Shown: positions 57,269 to 64,000 of the stretch, in pieces | Position numbering within the stretch: the first letter of the stretch is position 1 | Layout of the letters: the number at the start of each line of letters is the position of its first letter | Assembly: GCF_036013645.1 (NCBI RefSeq) | Contig: NZ_CP107869.1 | Span: 2,170,001 to 2,234,000, forward strand | Length of the DNA: 64,000 bases | Source of the DNA: Streptomyces sp. NBC_00490 | GTDB lineage: Bacteria; Actinomycetota; Actinomycetes; Streptomycetales; Streptomycetaceae | Reading direction: 5' to 3' | The notes under the pieces: model-generated | Seen by the model: only the letters and a program-made list of their open reading frames with translations | Database searches by the model: none | Told to the model about the DNA's origin: nothing | Translations under genes and position numbers: made by a program

Positions 57269-58897
57269 TCAGTGGCCTCGGAAGGCCTCCTCCAGCCACC
57301 ACGCCCCGTGCTCGCCCGCCACCTTGGCGTCGACCAGCAGCGGCACCGACCGCGGCCCCGTCACCCAGTCCTCGACGGCCTTGAGATCGGCGCGCGTCCG
57401 CACGGTCACCGCCTCGAAGCCGTGACCGCGGGCGATGGCGGCGATGTCGGTCGGCGGGAAGGTGACCGTGTCGAGCGGGAAGCCGTCCGGGCCGAAGTGG
57501 TGCACCTCCGCCCCGTATCCCTCGTCGTTGTAGACGACCACCACCATCGGCAGCCCCAGCCTGCGTACGGTGTCCAGTTCGGCCGCGCCCATCAGCGCGC
57601 CGCCGTCGCCGAGCACGGCCACCGGCAGCCGGTCGGGCCGGGCCAGGGCCGCGCCGATCGTGGTCGCCAGGCCCAGGCCGATGGACTGGAAGGCCTGCGT
57701 GAAGCAGAAGCCGTCCTGGTCGGGCACCGACAGATAGGCGCTCGGGTAGCCCATGAAGTTCCCGGAGTCCACGCCGACGACCCGCTCCGCCGGGAGGATG
57801 TCGTCGAGCGCGATGCTCAGCGTCCGCGGGTCGATGCGGTCCCGGGTGCTCTCGTCCTCGTACGGCACGTCCCGTCGGCGCACCCCCACGCCGATGGCCT
57901 GCGCGCGGTACCCCTCGCGCCGCGCGCCGCCCGCGTCGAGTGCGCGCCGGGCGGTGCGGGTCACGTCGCCGACGACACCGAGGTGGACCTCCCGGTGGAC
58001 GCCCAGGGCGGAGGCGTCGTCGTCGACCTGGACGACGGTGGCGTCCGGGCCGATGAGGCGGCCGTGCCGCATGGTCCACATGTTCAGGGCGCAGCCCCAG
58101 CCGACGATCAGGTCGGCGCCCCGGATCAGTTCGGCCGTCAGGTCGGACGCGAAGCCGCCGGAGATGCCGAGCGACCAGGGATCGCCCTGGAACAGACCGT
58201 GGGCCACGGCCGAGGTGGCGAGCAGTGCGCCGTGGTGGTCGGCGAGCGCGGTGAGGGCGTCGCGGGCGCCCGGTGAGCGGGCGCCCCGGCCGGCCACGAA
58301 GACGGGGCGGCGGGCGCGTTCCATGGCCGTCACCAGGGCCGCCACATCGGACTCCGACGGCTCGACGGCGGCCCGCGCGGGCGGCGGGGCGGCGGCGATC
58401 GCGGCGGTGTCGGGCAGGTCGAGGGCCTGTACGTCCAGGGGGAGGTTGAGCAGTACGGTACGGCGCTCGTGCAGGGCGCGTCGTACGGCGTCGCAGGCCT
58501 GCTCGACCGCGGAGTGCGGGGACGTCACGCGCTCGGTGACCGCGCCGACGGCTTGGGCCAACGCCTCCTGGTCGACGTGGAAGTTGGAGGTGGGCCGGGT
58601 CGCCTCGGCCGCGAGCACGAGGAGGGGCGTGCGGCTCTTGGCGGCCTCCGCGATACCGGTCAGCGCGTTGGTCAGCCCGGGCCCCTGGTGCACGCTCAGC
58701 GCGGCGGCCTTCCCGCTCATCCGTGTGTGGGCGTCGGCCATGGTTGCCGCGCCGCCCTCGTGGCGGGCGGCGACATAGCGGGCCCCCGTGGCCACCATGG
58801 CGTTGGTGAGGTGGAAGTTGCCCGAGCCGACCACGCCGAACACATGGTCCACACCGGCCGCGGTCAGGGCCCGGCCGACGGCTTCGGCGACCTTCAT
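57269..58897 (-). CDS. Thiamine-diphosphate-dependent enzyme, acetolactate-synthase/benzoylformate-decarboxylase superfamily
   Basis: A 542-residue ThDP enzyme. Glu47 in ARHEGGAATMA is the conserved cofactor-activating Glu, SVHQGPGLTNALTGIAEA follows, and the C-terminal domain has LGDGGALMGAAELDTVRRLG and VVVVYNDEGYG, the GDG...N motif that holds the diphosphate and Mg. No regulatory subunit (ilvN) is nearby, and it groups with catabolic carboligases/decarboxylases rather than IlvB. It overlaps the cyclase gene by ATGA, so the two probably work on consecutive steps. The substrate is unknown. Confidence 0.85.
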   Translation of the reverse strand: MKVAEAVGRALTAAGVDHVFGVVGSGNFHLTNAMVATGARYVAARHEGGAATMADAHTRMSGKAAALSVHQGPGLTNALTGIAEAAKSRTPLLVLAAEATRPTSNFHVDQEALAQAVGAVTERVTSPHSAVEQACDAVRRALHERRTVLLNLPLDVQALDLPDTAAIAAAPPPARAAVEPSESDVAALVTAMERARRPVFVAGRGARSPGARDALTALADHHGALLATSAVAHGLFQGDPWSLGISGGFASDLTAELIRGADLIVGWGCALNMWTMRHGRLIGPDATVVQVDDDASALGVHREVHLGVVGDVTRTARRALDAGGARREGYRAQAIGVGVRRRDVPYEDESTRDRIDPRTLSIALDDILPAERVVGVDSGNFMGYPSAYLSVPDQDGFCFTQAFQSIGLGLATTIGAALARPDRLPVAVLGDGGALMGAAELDTVRRLGLPMVVVVYNDEGYGAEVHHFGPDGFPLDTVTFPPTDIAAIARGHGFEAVTVRTRADLKAVEDWVTGPRSVPLLVDAKVAGEHGAWWLEEAFRGH

Positions 58898-59679
58898 GAC
58901 CGCTCCACGAGGGCGAGGACGCGGGCGGGTGAGCCGGAGCCGTTGAGGATGGGCAGCGGGCCGGCGACGACGACGGCACCGGTGGCGGGCAGTTCCGCGA
59001 GGTTCTGCAACTGGGTCAGGCCGTATTTGTCGTTGCCCATCAGGTAGGAGTGGCACGGGAAGGCCGGGTCGAAGGAGTGGGCGCCTCCGGCGTCGGTGCC
59101 GACCGTCTCGGTGCCGAGGCCGATCACCGGTGACTCCTCGGCGACCCAGCGGGCGCACTCCGGGGACAGGCCCGGGGTGTGGGGGCCGTTCTCGTCGGCG
59201 TTGAGGAACTCCTCCTGCGCGTGCGAGCGCGCGTCCCAGCCGGTGCGCAGCAGCAGCCACCCGCCCTCGGGCAGCGGGCCGTGCTCCGCCTCCCAGGCCT
59301 TGATGTGGTCCACCTCGACGAGGAAGTCCGGGTCCTCGGCGGCCGCGGCGGAGAAGTCCAGCACGGCGGCGGGCGCGATCAGCCGGCTCGCCGGTACGGA
59401 GGCCACGTCCGCGAGGTCCTTGCCGGTCACCCAGTGGTTGGGCGCGTCGAAGTGCGTACCGGTGTGCTCGCCCGTGCGGAAGTTGTTCCAGTACCAGGCC
59501 GGCCCCCGGTCGTCGTACCGGCTGATCTCCTCCAGTTCGAACACCTGTGTCTGCCCGAACCCTTCGGGCAACCGGATCACCGGCGTCTGCGACGACAGGG
59601 GCGAGGTGAGATCGACGACTTCGATCGCACCGCTCCGCAGCCCGGACAGCAGCGCGGCGAGGACGGACGGCTGGGACAT
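58894..59679 (-). CDS. Cyclase-family (kynurenine formamidase-like) hydrolase
   Basis: A 261-residue metal-dependent hydrolase of the cyclase/KynB family. HTGTHFDAPNHW at 72-83 is the HxGTHxDxPxHf metal-binding motif, LIAPAAVLDFS follows, and GLGTETVGTDAG lies in the second half. Members open ring amides or lactones, such as N-formylkynurenine or isatin. It starts at ATG 59679 and is the first gene of an operon with the ThDP enzyme. Kynureninase and kynurenine oxygenase genes are absent, so tryptophan degradation is not supported by context. Confidence 0.87.
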   Translation of the reverse strand: MSQPSVLAALLSGLRSGAIEVVDLTSPLSSQTPVIRLPEGFGQTQVFELEEISRYDDRGPAWYWNNFRTGEHTGTHFDAPNHWVTGKDLADVASVPASRLIAPAAVLDFSAAAAEDPDFLVEVDHIKAWEAEHGPLPEGGWLLLRTGWDARSHAQEEFLNADENGPHTPGLSPECARWVAEESPVIGLGTETVGTDAGGAHSFDPAFPCHSYLMGNDKYGLTQLQNLAELPATGAVVVAGPLPILNGSGSPARVLALVERS

Positions 59680-59841
59680 GGCGGCCTCCTGAACTGTCGT
59701 GTGCGCGAGACGCGTTGACGACAGTCGCACCGCATCGACGAGCCCGTCCAGAGGCCACGGCTCCCCGGGTGTCGCCAAATCGGTCCAGTGACCCAGGATT
59801 GGCCTTGGCCTGCGGCTCGGGGTCGGCCTAGCGTCGGCGTC

Positions 59842-60651
59842 ATGCGTATCCGAATCGTCGACGCCTTCACCGACCGGCCCTTCGCCGGCAACCCGGCCGG
59901 GGTCCTGCTGCTGGACGCCTTCCCGGACGACAACCGGCTGCAGAACATCGCCGTCGAGGTCAATCACGCCGAGACGGCGTTCGCCCACCGTCTTCCCGGG
60001 GGCGGCGAGGCCGACTGGGCGCTGCGGTGGTTCACACCGGCCGCCGAGGTCAACATGTGCGGGCACGCGACGCTGGCCACGGCCCATGTGCTGCACACCA
60101 CCGGCGCCCACGAGGGGCCGGTGCGGTTCGCCACGCGGAGCGGTGTGCTCATCGCGACGCCCGGTGCGGACGGGTCGATCACCCTGGACTTCCCGACCGC
60201 TCCGCTGACCCCGGTCGAGCCCCCGGAGGGGGTAGCCGCGGCCCTCGGCGCCGAACCGCTCCTCGCCTTCGACACCGGTCCGAACGTCGGCGACCTCCTC
60301 GTCGAGCTCGCCGACGAGAAGACCGTCCACGCCCTCACCCCCGACCACAAGGCCCTCGGCGCCTACTCGGAGCGCGGCGTCATCGCCACCGCCCGCGCCG
60401 AGAACCCCGCGCTCGGCTACGACTTCGTCTCCCGCTGCTTCTTCCCCAACGTCGGCATCGACGAGGACCCGGTCACCGGCAGCGCCCACACCGCCCTGGC
60501 GCCCTTCTGGTCCGAGCGGCTGGGCCGTACCGAACTCACCGGTCTGCAGGCCTCGCCCCGCTCCGGCCGCGTCCGCACCCGGCTGGTCGGCGACCGCACG
60601 CTCCTCACCGGCCGGGCGGTCACGACGATCGAGGGCGAGCTGCTCGTATAG
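59842..60651 (+). CDS. PhzF-family isomerase
   Basis: A 269-residue protein of the PhzF/diaminopimelate epimerase-like fold. Glu44 in NHAETAFAHR corresponds to the catalytic Glu of PhzF, RWFTPAAEVNMCGHATLATA carries the conserved FTP..E...CGHAT loop, and DEDPVTGSAHTALAPFW holds the GSAH motif. PhzF isomerises trans-2,3-dihydro-3-hydroxyanthranilate in phenazine synthesis, but no phz genes are present and most family members have unknown substrates. It is divergent from the cyclase/ThDP operon. The ATG at 59842 is preceded by no strong ribosome site. Confidence 0.88.
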   Translation: MRIRIVDAFTDRPFAGNPAGVLLLDAFPDDNRLQNIAVEVNHAETAFAHRLPGGGEADWALRWFTPAAEVNMCGHATLATAHVLHTTGAHEGPVRFATRSGVLIATPGADGSITLDFPTAPLTPVEPPEGVAAALGAEPLLAFDTGPNVGDLLVELADEKTVHALTPDHKALGAYSERGVIATARAENPALGYDFVSRCFFPNVGIDEDPVTGSAHTALAPFWSERLGRTELTGLQASPRSGRVRTRLVGDRTLLTGRAVTTIEGELLV

Positions 60652-60670
60652 GCGGTTCCATCGCCCCCCG

Positions 60671-60742
60671 AAAGGGGCGCGGGGCTGTATCGACATGCGG
60701 CTTCCGCCGCGCGAGCGCGCTCAGCCCCCACCGGTCCGCGGC
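60671..60742 (+). repeat. Dispersed intergenic repeat, copy 3
   Basis: AAAGGGGCGCGGGGCTGTAT, a GCGGC-TTCC-GCCGC hairpin, then CAGCCCCCACCGGTCCGCGG, matching copies 1 and 2. It lies between the convergent phzF and CPBP genes. Confidence 0.8.
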
Positions 60743-60772
60743 TTCCTCACGGCCGGCACTCCGGCACACGGT

Positions 60773-61594
60773 TCAGCCGCCGGCCGGCGTCGGCAGCCAG
60801 CCCACCTTCCCGGCCAGCAGCGCGTAGCCGACGAACGCCCCGATGTCGAGCAGCGAATGCGCCACCACCAGGGGCCCCACCCGTCCCCACCGGCGGTAGA
60901 GGTAGACGAACACCACGCCCATCACCATGTTGCCGATGAAGCCGCCGATGCCCTGGTAGAGGTGGTACGACCCGCGCAGTACGGAACTGGCCATCAGCGC
61001 GGCCCCGGGCGTCCAGCCCAACTGGCCCAGCCGGCGCAGCAGGTACCCGACGACGATGACCTCTTCGAGGATCGCGTTCTGCATCGCGGACATGATCAGC
61101 ACCGGGTACTTCCACCACACCTCGGGCAGTGCCTCCGGCACCACCGTGAGGTTGAATCCCAGCCCGCGTGCGGCCAGGTAGAAGGCGATTCCGGTGCTGC
61201 CGATCACCGCCGCGACCGCCGCGCCGCGGCCGAGGTCGGGCCACGGCCTGGTGCGGTCGAAGCCGAGGGTGCGCAGGCTTCCGCCCTCGCGCAGCAGGAA
61301 GTGCGCGACGAGCAGGACGGGCACGAGGGACGAGGCGATCCCGAACAGCTGCCAGGCCAGATCGAGCCAGGGGCGGCCCGGCGCGGCCGAGGCGTTGAGG
61401 GTGGCCGCCTGGTCCTTGAGGCCGCCCGGCCTGGTGACCGATCCGACAAAGCTGATCAGGGCGGACACTCCGCTCGCACCGAGCGAAAGCCCCAGAACGA
61501 GCAGCGTCTCATCCCGGAAAATCCGCCGCGAACGCCCCTCCTCCGGAAAAGAATCGGCCACACGGCCCGCCTCTCCCTGCACACCTGACTCCAA
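60773..61594 (-). CDS. CPBP-family intramembrane metalloprotease
   Basis: A 273-residue membrane protein with about eight helices. AILEEVIVVGYLLRRLGQLG near 174-193 is the EExxxR motif, SVLRGSYHLYQGIGGFIGNM the second (FxxxH-like) and VAHSLLDIGAFV the third (HxxxD/N) motif of CAAX-protease/bacteriocin-processing (CPBP) enzymes. The family includes prenyl-protein and lantibiotic immunity proteases, but most members are uncharacterised. The ATG at 61594 is used. It converges on phzF and is divergent from the VWA gene. Confidence 0.87.
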   Translation of the reverse strand: MESGVQGEAGRVADSFPEEGRSRRIFRDETLLVLGLSLGASGVSALISFVGSVTRPGGLKDQAATLNASAAPGRPWLDLAWQLFGIASSLVPVLLVAHFLLREGGSLRTLGFDRTRPWPDLGRGAAVAAVIGSTGIAFYLAARGLGFNLTVVPEALPEVWWKYPVLIMSAMQNAILEEVIVVGYLLRRLGQLGWTPGAALMASSVLRGSYHLYQGIGGFIGNMVMGVVFVYLYRRWGRVGPLVVAHSLLDIGAFVGYALLAGKVGWLPTPAGG

Positions 61595-61769
61595 TTCAGT
61601 ATTCCCGTCCCATCCCCATCACCGCCCCGCTAGGGTCTCGAAAGAAGTTGCGAAGATCGTGCGCGACTGGCCGTTGGGGGACGGACACCGTACGGGGCTG
61701 ACCTCCCCTCTGCATGCCATACGGCCGTGAGACCGGCAGAAGGTAACAACAGGGAGGGGCACCACCGTC

Positions 61770-63539
61770 ATGGGACGTCACAGCTTGCCCGATCAGTATG
61801 GGGCGGGCGGCAGCGACCCCCGGCCACGCACCCGCCGCCGTACGGTGGCCATCGCGACCGTGCTCGTGCTGACCGTCGCGGGCGGCACGGCGGCCGCCGT
61901 CCAGAGCGGACTGCTCTCCTTCGGTTCCTCCTGTCAGGACGACGCGGTGGACCTGAAGGTCGCCGCCTCGCCCGACATGGCCCCGGCCCTGCGCGCCGCG
62001 GCGGAACGGGCCCGCGACATCGGCCTCACCTCCGACGGGCGCTGCGTCGACGTCGAGGTGACCGCGCACGACTCCTACAAGCTCACGGACACCCTGCTGG
62101 CAGGCAGGCCGACCGACGTCCAGGTGTGGGTACCGGACTCGGAGCTGTGGGTCCAGCGGATCGCTGCGGACACCAAGGCGACGGAGGTGACCCCGGTCGG
62201 CGGCTTCGCCTCCAGCCCGGTCGGTGTGGCCATGGTCCCGGAGGCCGCCAAGTCGCTGGGGTGGCCGCAGAAGTCGTACAGCTGGATCGAGCTGGTCGGC
62301 GCCACGATGCGGGACGACTCCCTCAAGCTCGGCGCGGCCGACCCCTCGCGCAGTGCCACCGGACTGCTCGCCCTGACCCAGCTGGGCACCGGCGCCGCCA
62401 AGATCAAGGACGGGGACACCCAGGCCGCGGCCATGATGAAGAGCCTGTCGCAGCGCACCTCCGACAGCGACACCCAGGTCCTGGACACCCTGCCGCGCGA
62501 CGCCTCGGGCACCGAGCAGGGCAACCCGAAGCGCAACCAGGCGCTGATCCTCAGCGAGCAGGCGGCGTTCACCTACAACACCGCGGCCGACGGCGAGGGG
62601 CTCGACCTCTTCTACCCGAAGGACGGCTCGCCCCGGCTCGACTACCCGTACTCGCTGGTCGACCAGGCGGCGCTGAGCACCGACGAGAGCCGGGCGGCGC
62701 TGAAGTTCATGAACTATCTGCGCAAGCCCGAGCAGCGCCGGCTCATGGAGAAGTACGGCTTCCGCACCTCCGCCGACGAGGTCGCGGCAACGCTGGTGAC
62801 GCGGGCCGGCGGCAGCGAGCCGCAGCCGTACGCGCAGGACGCCCTCAAGCCGGCCTCGGAGGGGGCCCTCCAGGAGGCTCTCGGCACCTGGACGATCACG
62901 GTGCAGAGCGCGCGGGTCACCACGGTCGTCGACGCGTCCTCCTCCATGTCCGAGCCGGTCCCGGGCACGAACCGGTCCCGCATGGACGTGACCAAGGCAT
63001 CCCTCCTCCAGGCGCTCGCCACGTTCACGCCGGAGGACGAGATCGGTCTGTGGCAGTTCTCCACCAAGCTGGACGGCGACAAGGACTACCGCGTCCTCGT
63101 CCCGACCGGACGCCTCGGCGACAGCAGGGACGGCGGAACGCAACGGGACAAGCTGTCGGCGGCCTTCAGCGAACTGGCGCCGGTCCCGAACGGCGCGACG
63201 GGCCTGTACGACACCACGCTCGCCGCGTACACGGAGGCCACCGCCTCCTACGCCAAGGGCAAGTTCAACGCCCTGGTCGTGCTGACCGACGGCGTCAACC
63301 AGGACCCCGGCAGCATCTCCCGCTCCACGCTCGTCAGGCGTCTGCAGGAACTCACCGACCCCGACCGCCCGGTCCCGCTGATCATGATCGCCGTCGGCCC
63401 CGACGCCGACCGCGAGGAGGCCCAGCAGATCGCGGAGTCCACCGGCGGCACGGGCCAGGAGGTCTCCGACCCGTCCCAGATCCACGAGGTGATCCTCAAG
63501 GCGATCGTGGCGGCGGGGGCGGAGGGAAGCGCAGGCTGA
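61770..63539 (+). CDS. Exported protein fusing a substrate-binding-like domain to a von Willebrand A domain
   Basis: A 589-residue protein. One membrane anchor lies at about 25-46 (RTVAIATVLVLTVAGGTAAA). Residues 60-370 resemble an ABC family 1 periplasmic binding fold (VDLKVAASPDMAPALRAAA; PKRNQALILSEQAAFTYNT), and residues 380-580 form a VWA domain with an intact MIDAS (TVVDASSSMSEP near 386) and VVLTDGVNQDPGS. Such chimeras are known in actinobacteria; the metal-dependent adhesion domain suggests protein binding at the cell surface. The ATG at 61770 follows AGGGAGGGG. Its partner is unknown. Confidence 0.85.
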   Translation: MGRHSLPDQYGAGGSDPRPRTRRRTVAIATVLVLTVAGGTAAAVQSGLLSFGSSCQDDAVDLKVAASPDMAPALRAAAERARDIGLTSDGRCVDVEVTAHDSYKLTDTLLAGRPTDVQVWVPDSELWVQRIAADTKATEVTPVGGFASSPVGVAMVPEAAKSLGWPQKSYSWIELVGATMRDDSLKLGAADPSRSATGLLALTQLGTGAAKIKDGDTQAAAMMKSLSQRTSDSDTQVLDTLPRDASGTEQGNPKRNQALILSEQAAFTYNTAADGEGLDLFYPKDGSPRLDYPYSLVDQAALSTDESRAALKFMNYLRKPEQRRLMEKYGFRTSADEVAATLVTRAGGSEPQPYAQDALKPASEGALQEALGTWTITVQSARVTTVVDASSSMSEPVPGTNRSRMDVTKASLLQALATFTPEDEIGLWQFSTKLDGDKDYRVLVPTGRLGDSRDGGTQRDKLSAAFSELAPVPNGATGLYDTTLAAYTEATASYAKGKFNALVVLTDGVNQDPGSISRSTLVRRLQELTDPDRPVPLIMIAVGPDADREEAQQIAESTGGTGQEVSDPSQIHEVILKAIVAAGAEGSAG

Positions 63540-63600
63540 GCGGTCGGGGCCGGGCGAGCCGTCCGGCCGTGCCCTTTCCCCAGCGCCTTCCCCACGCCGC

Positions 63601-64000
63601 TCAGCCCAGCGGCGCCGGCTCCGGCAACCCCACCGGCCAGGTGTGCACCGGTTCGCCGAGGTGCATCAGCTCGGCGTACCGCCGGGTCGTCGCGGCGAGT
63701 GCGGCGTCCCGGTCGAGACCCGACTCCAGGGCCCGGTGGAACGTCGCGGCCTGCCAGGTCGCCCCGTTGGCCCGCCGCCGGCACCGCTCGTCGATCACGC
63801 CCAGGTACAGGTCGCGGTCCGCGGGTTCGACCCCCCACGCGTCCAGGCCCGCCGCCGCGAGCGGCAGCAGTTCGTCGCGCACCAGGGTGACGGCGTCGAC
63901 CTGGGTCAGCCCGCCGCCGTACCGTCCGCGCCGCGGCCAGTCGAAGCGGGCCTCGATGCCGTGCTCGCAGGCCGCGTCGAAGTTGGCGGCGGCGGCCTCG
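63601..64000 (-). CDS. Glutamate-cysteine ligase (GCS2) family protein, C-terminal part
   Basis: The minus strand is open from the right edge to a TGA at 63601, giving 132 C-terminal residues and no start. The sequence (AAAANFDAACEHGIEARFDW, RYGGGLTQVDAVTLVRDEL, ATTRRYAELMHLGEPVHTWP) matches, from memory, the C-terminus of the roughly 500-residue actinobacterial glutamate-cysteine-ligase-like GCS2 family. Its ATP-binding core lies outside the window. Members form gamma-glutamyl amide bonds; since Streptomyces use mycothiol, not glutathione, the substrate is uncertain. Confidence 0.7.
   Translation of the reverse strand, partial: EAAAANFDAACEHGIEARFDWPRRGRYGGGLTQVDAVTLVRDELLPLAAAGLDAWGVEPADRDLYLGVIDERCRRRANGATWQAATFHRALESGLDRDAALAATTRRYAELMHLGEPVHTWPVGLPEPAPLG

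Noticed and set aside
58894..59679. Kynurenine (tryptophan) degradation operon
   Set aside because: Only the KynB-like cyclase is present; no kynureninase or dioxygenase genes nearby, and the partner is a ThDP enzyme.
59842..60651. Phenazine biosynthesis
   Set aside because: PhzF-family proteins are widespread and no phzA/B, D, E or G genes are present.
1..64000. tRNA genes, insertion sequences, integrases or att sites
   Set aside because: None could be recognised by eye in the intergenic regions; no transposase or integrase motif appears in any reading frame.

Overview
The window is a 64 kb piece of an actinobacterial chromosome, almost certainly from a Streptomyces species. Base composition is very GC-rich throughout, GTG starts are common, and the gene families are typical of the genus (proline-rich MWPG membrane proteins, EF-Tu3, HipA-like/DUF3037 pair, MocR-type regulators, GCS2-type ligase). 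The order of tuf3, a second lnt, ung and two tandem FabG-like reductases resembles, from memory, the S. coelicolor region around SCO1321-SCO1346; this was not checked. I see no rRNA, tRNA, insertion sequence, prophage, CRISPR array or biosynthetic gene cluster.

Layout. 1-9 kb: end of a radical SAM gene, pobA, an ArsR/cation-efflux pair whose transporter carries an apparent frameshift, a prolyl-tRNA editing-like protein, an XRE-cupin regulator divergent from a DMT transporter, two left-handed beta-helix proteins, DedA and a secreted esterase. 9-19 kb: a sigma-like/zinc-finger/ricin membrane protein, galU, a hotdog thioesterase, two tandem paralogous membrane proteins plus a third degenerate copy, MFS, a spermidine-synthase fold protein and tuf3. 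19-26 kb: AlkD-like repair, TVP38, a thiolase with a divergent HxlR regulator, and a Gfo/Idh/MocA-PmoA-cupin operon under a LacI-type operator. 26-35 kb: uppP, small unknowns, a CPT-like kinase, two FAD monooxygenases, lnt, and a TetR-controlled monooxygenase/oxidoreductase operon with two palindromic operators. 35-38 kb: a lipoprotein, a 1 kb gene-free stretch holding a higher-order tandem repeat, and ung. 38-50 kb: an orphan peptide-binding lipoprotein, two FabG-like reductases, the HipA-like/DUF3037 pair, a Rieske lipoprotein, an isochorismatase-fold protein, LysR/DMT, and a MocR/PNPOx/PaiB vitamin-B6-like locus. 50-64 kb: two DMT exporters, a Clp-N protein, a PadR regulator, an orphan Tat-secreted binding protein, a NarL-type two-component system, a ThDP-enzyme/cyclase operon divergent from phzF, a CPBP protease, a VWA-binding-protein fusion and the end of a GCS2-family ligase.

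Most genes are housekeeping, transport or regulation and do not form one pathway. The most unusual items are: the 133-bp higher-order repeat array (36.2-36.8 kb), whose period is not a multiple of three; a dispersed intergenic repeat with four long copies at convergent gene ends and one short copy, one long copy read into a protein C-terminus; the MWPG duplication series; and a set of clear palindromic operators between divergent regulator-target pairs.
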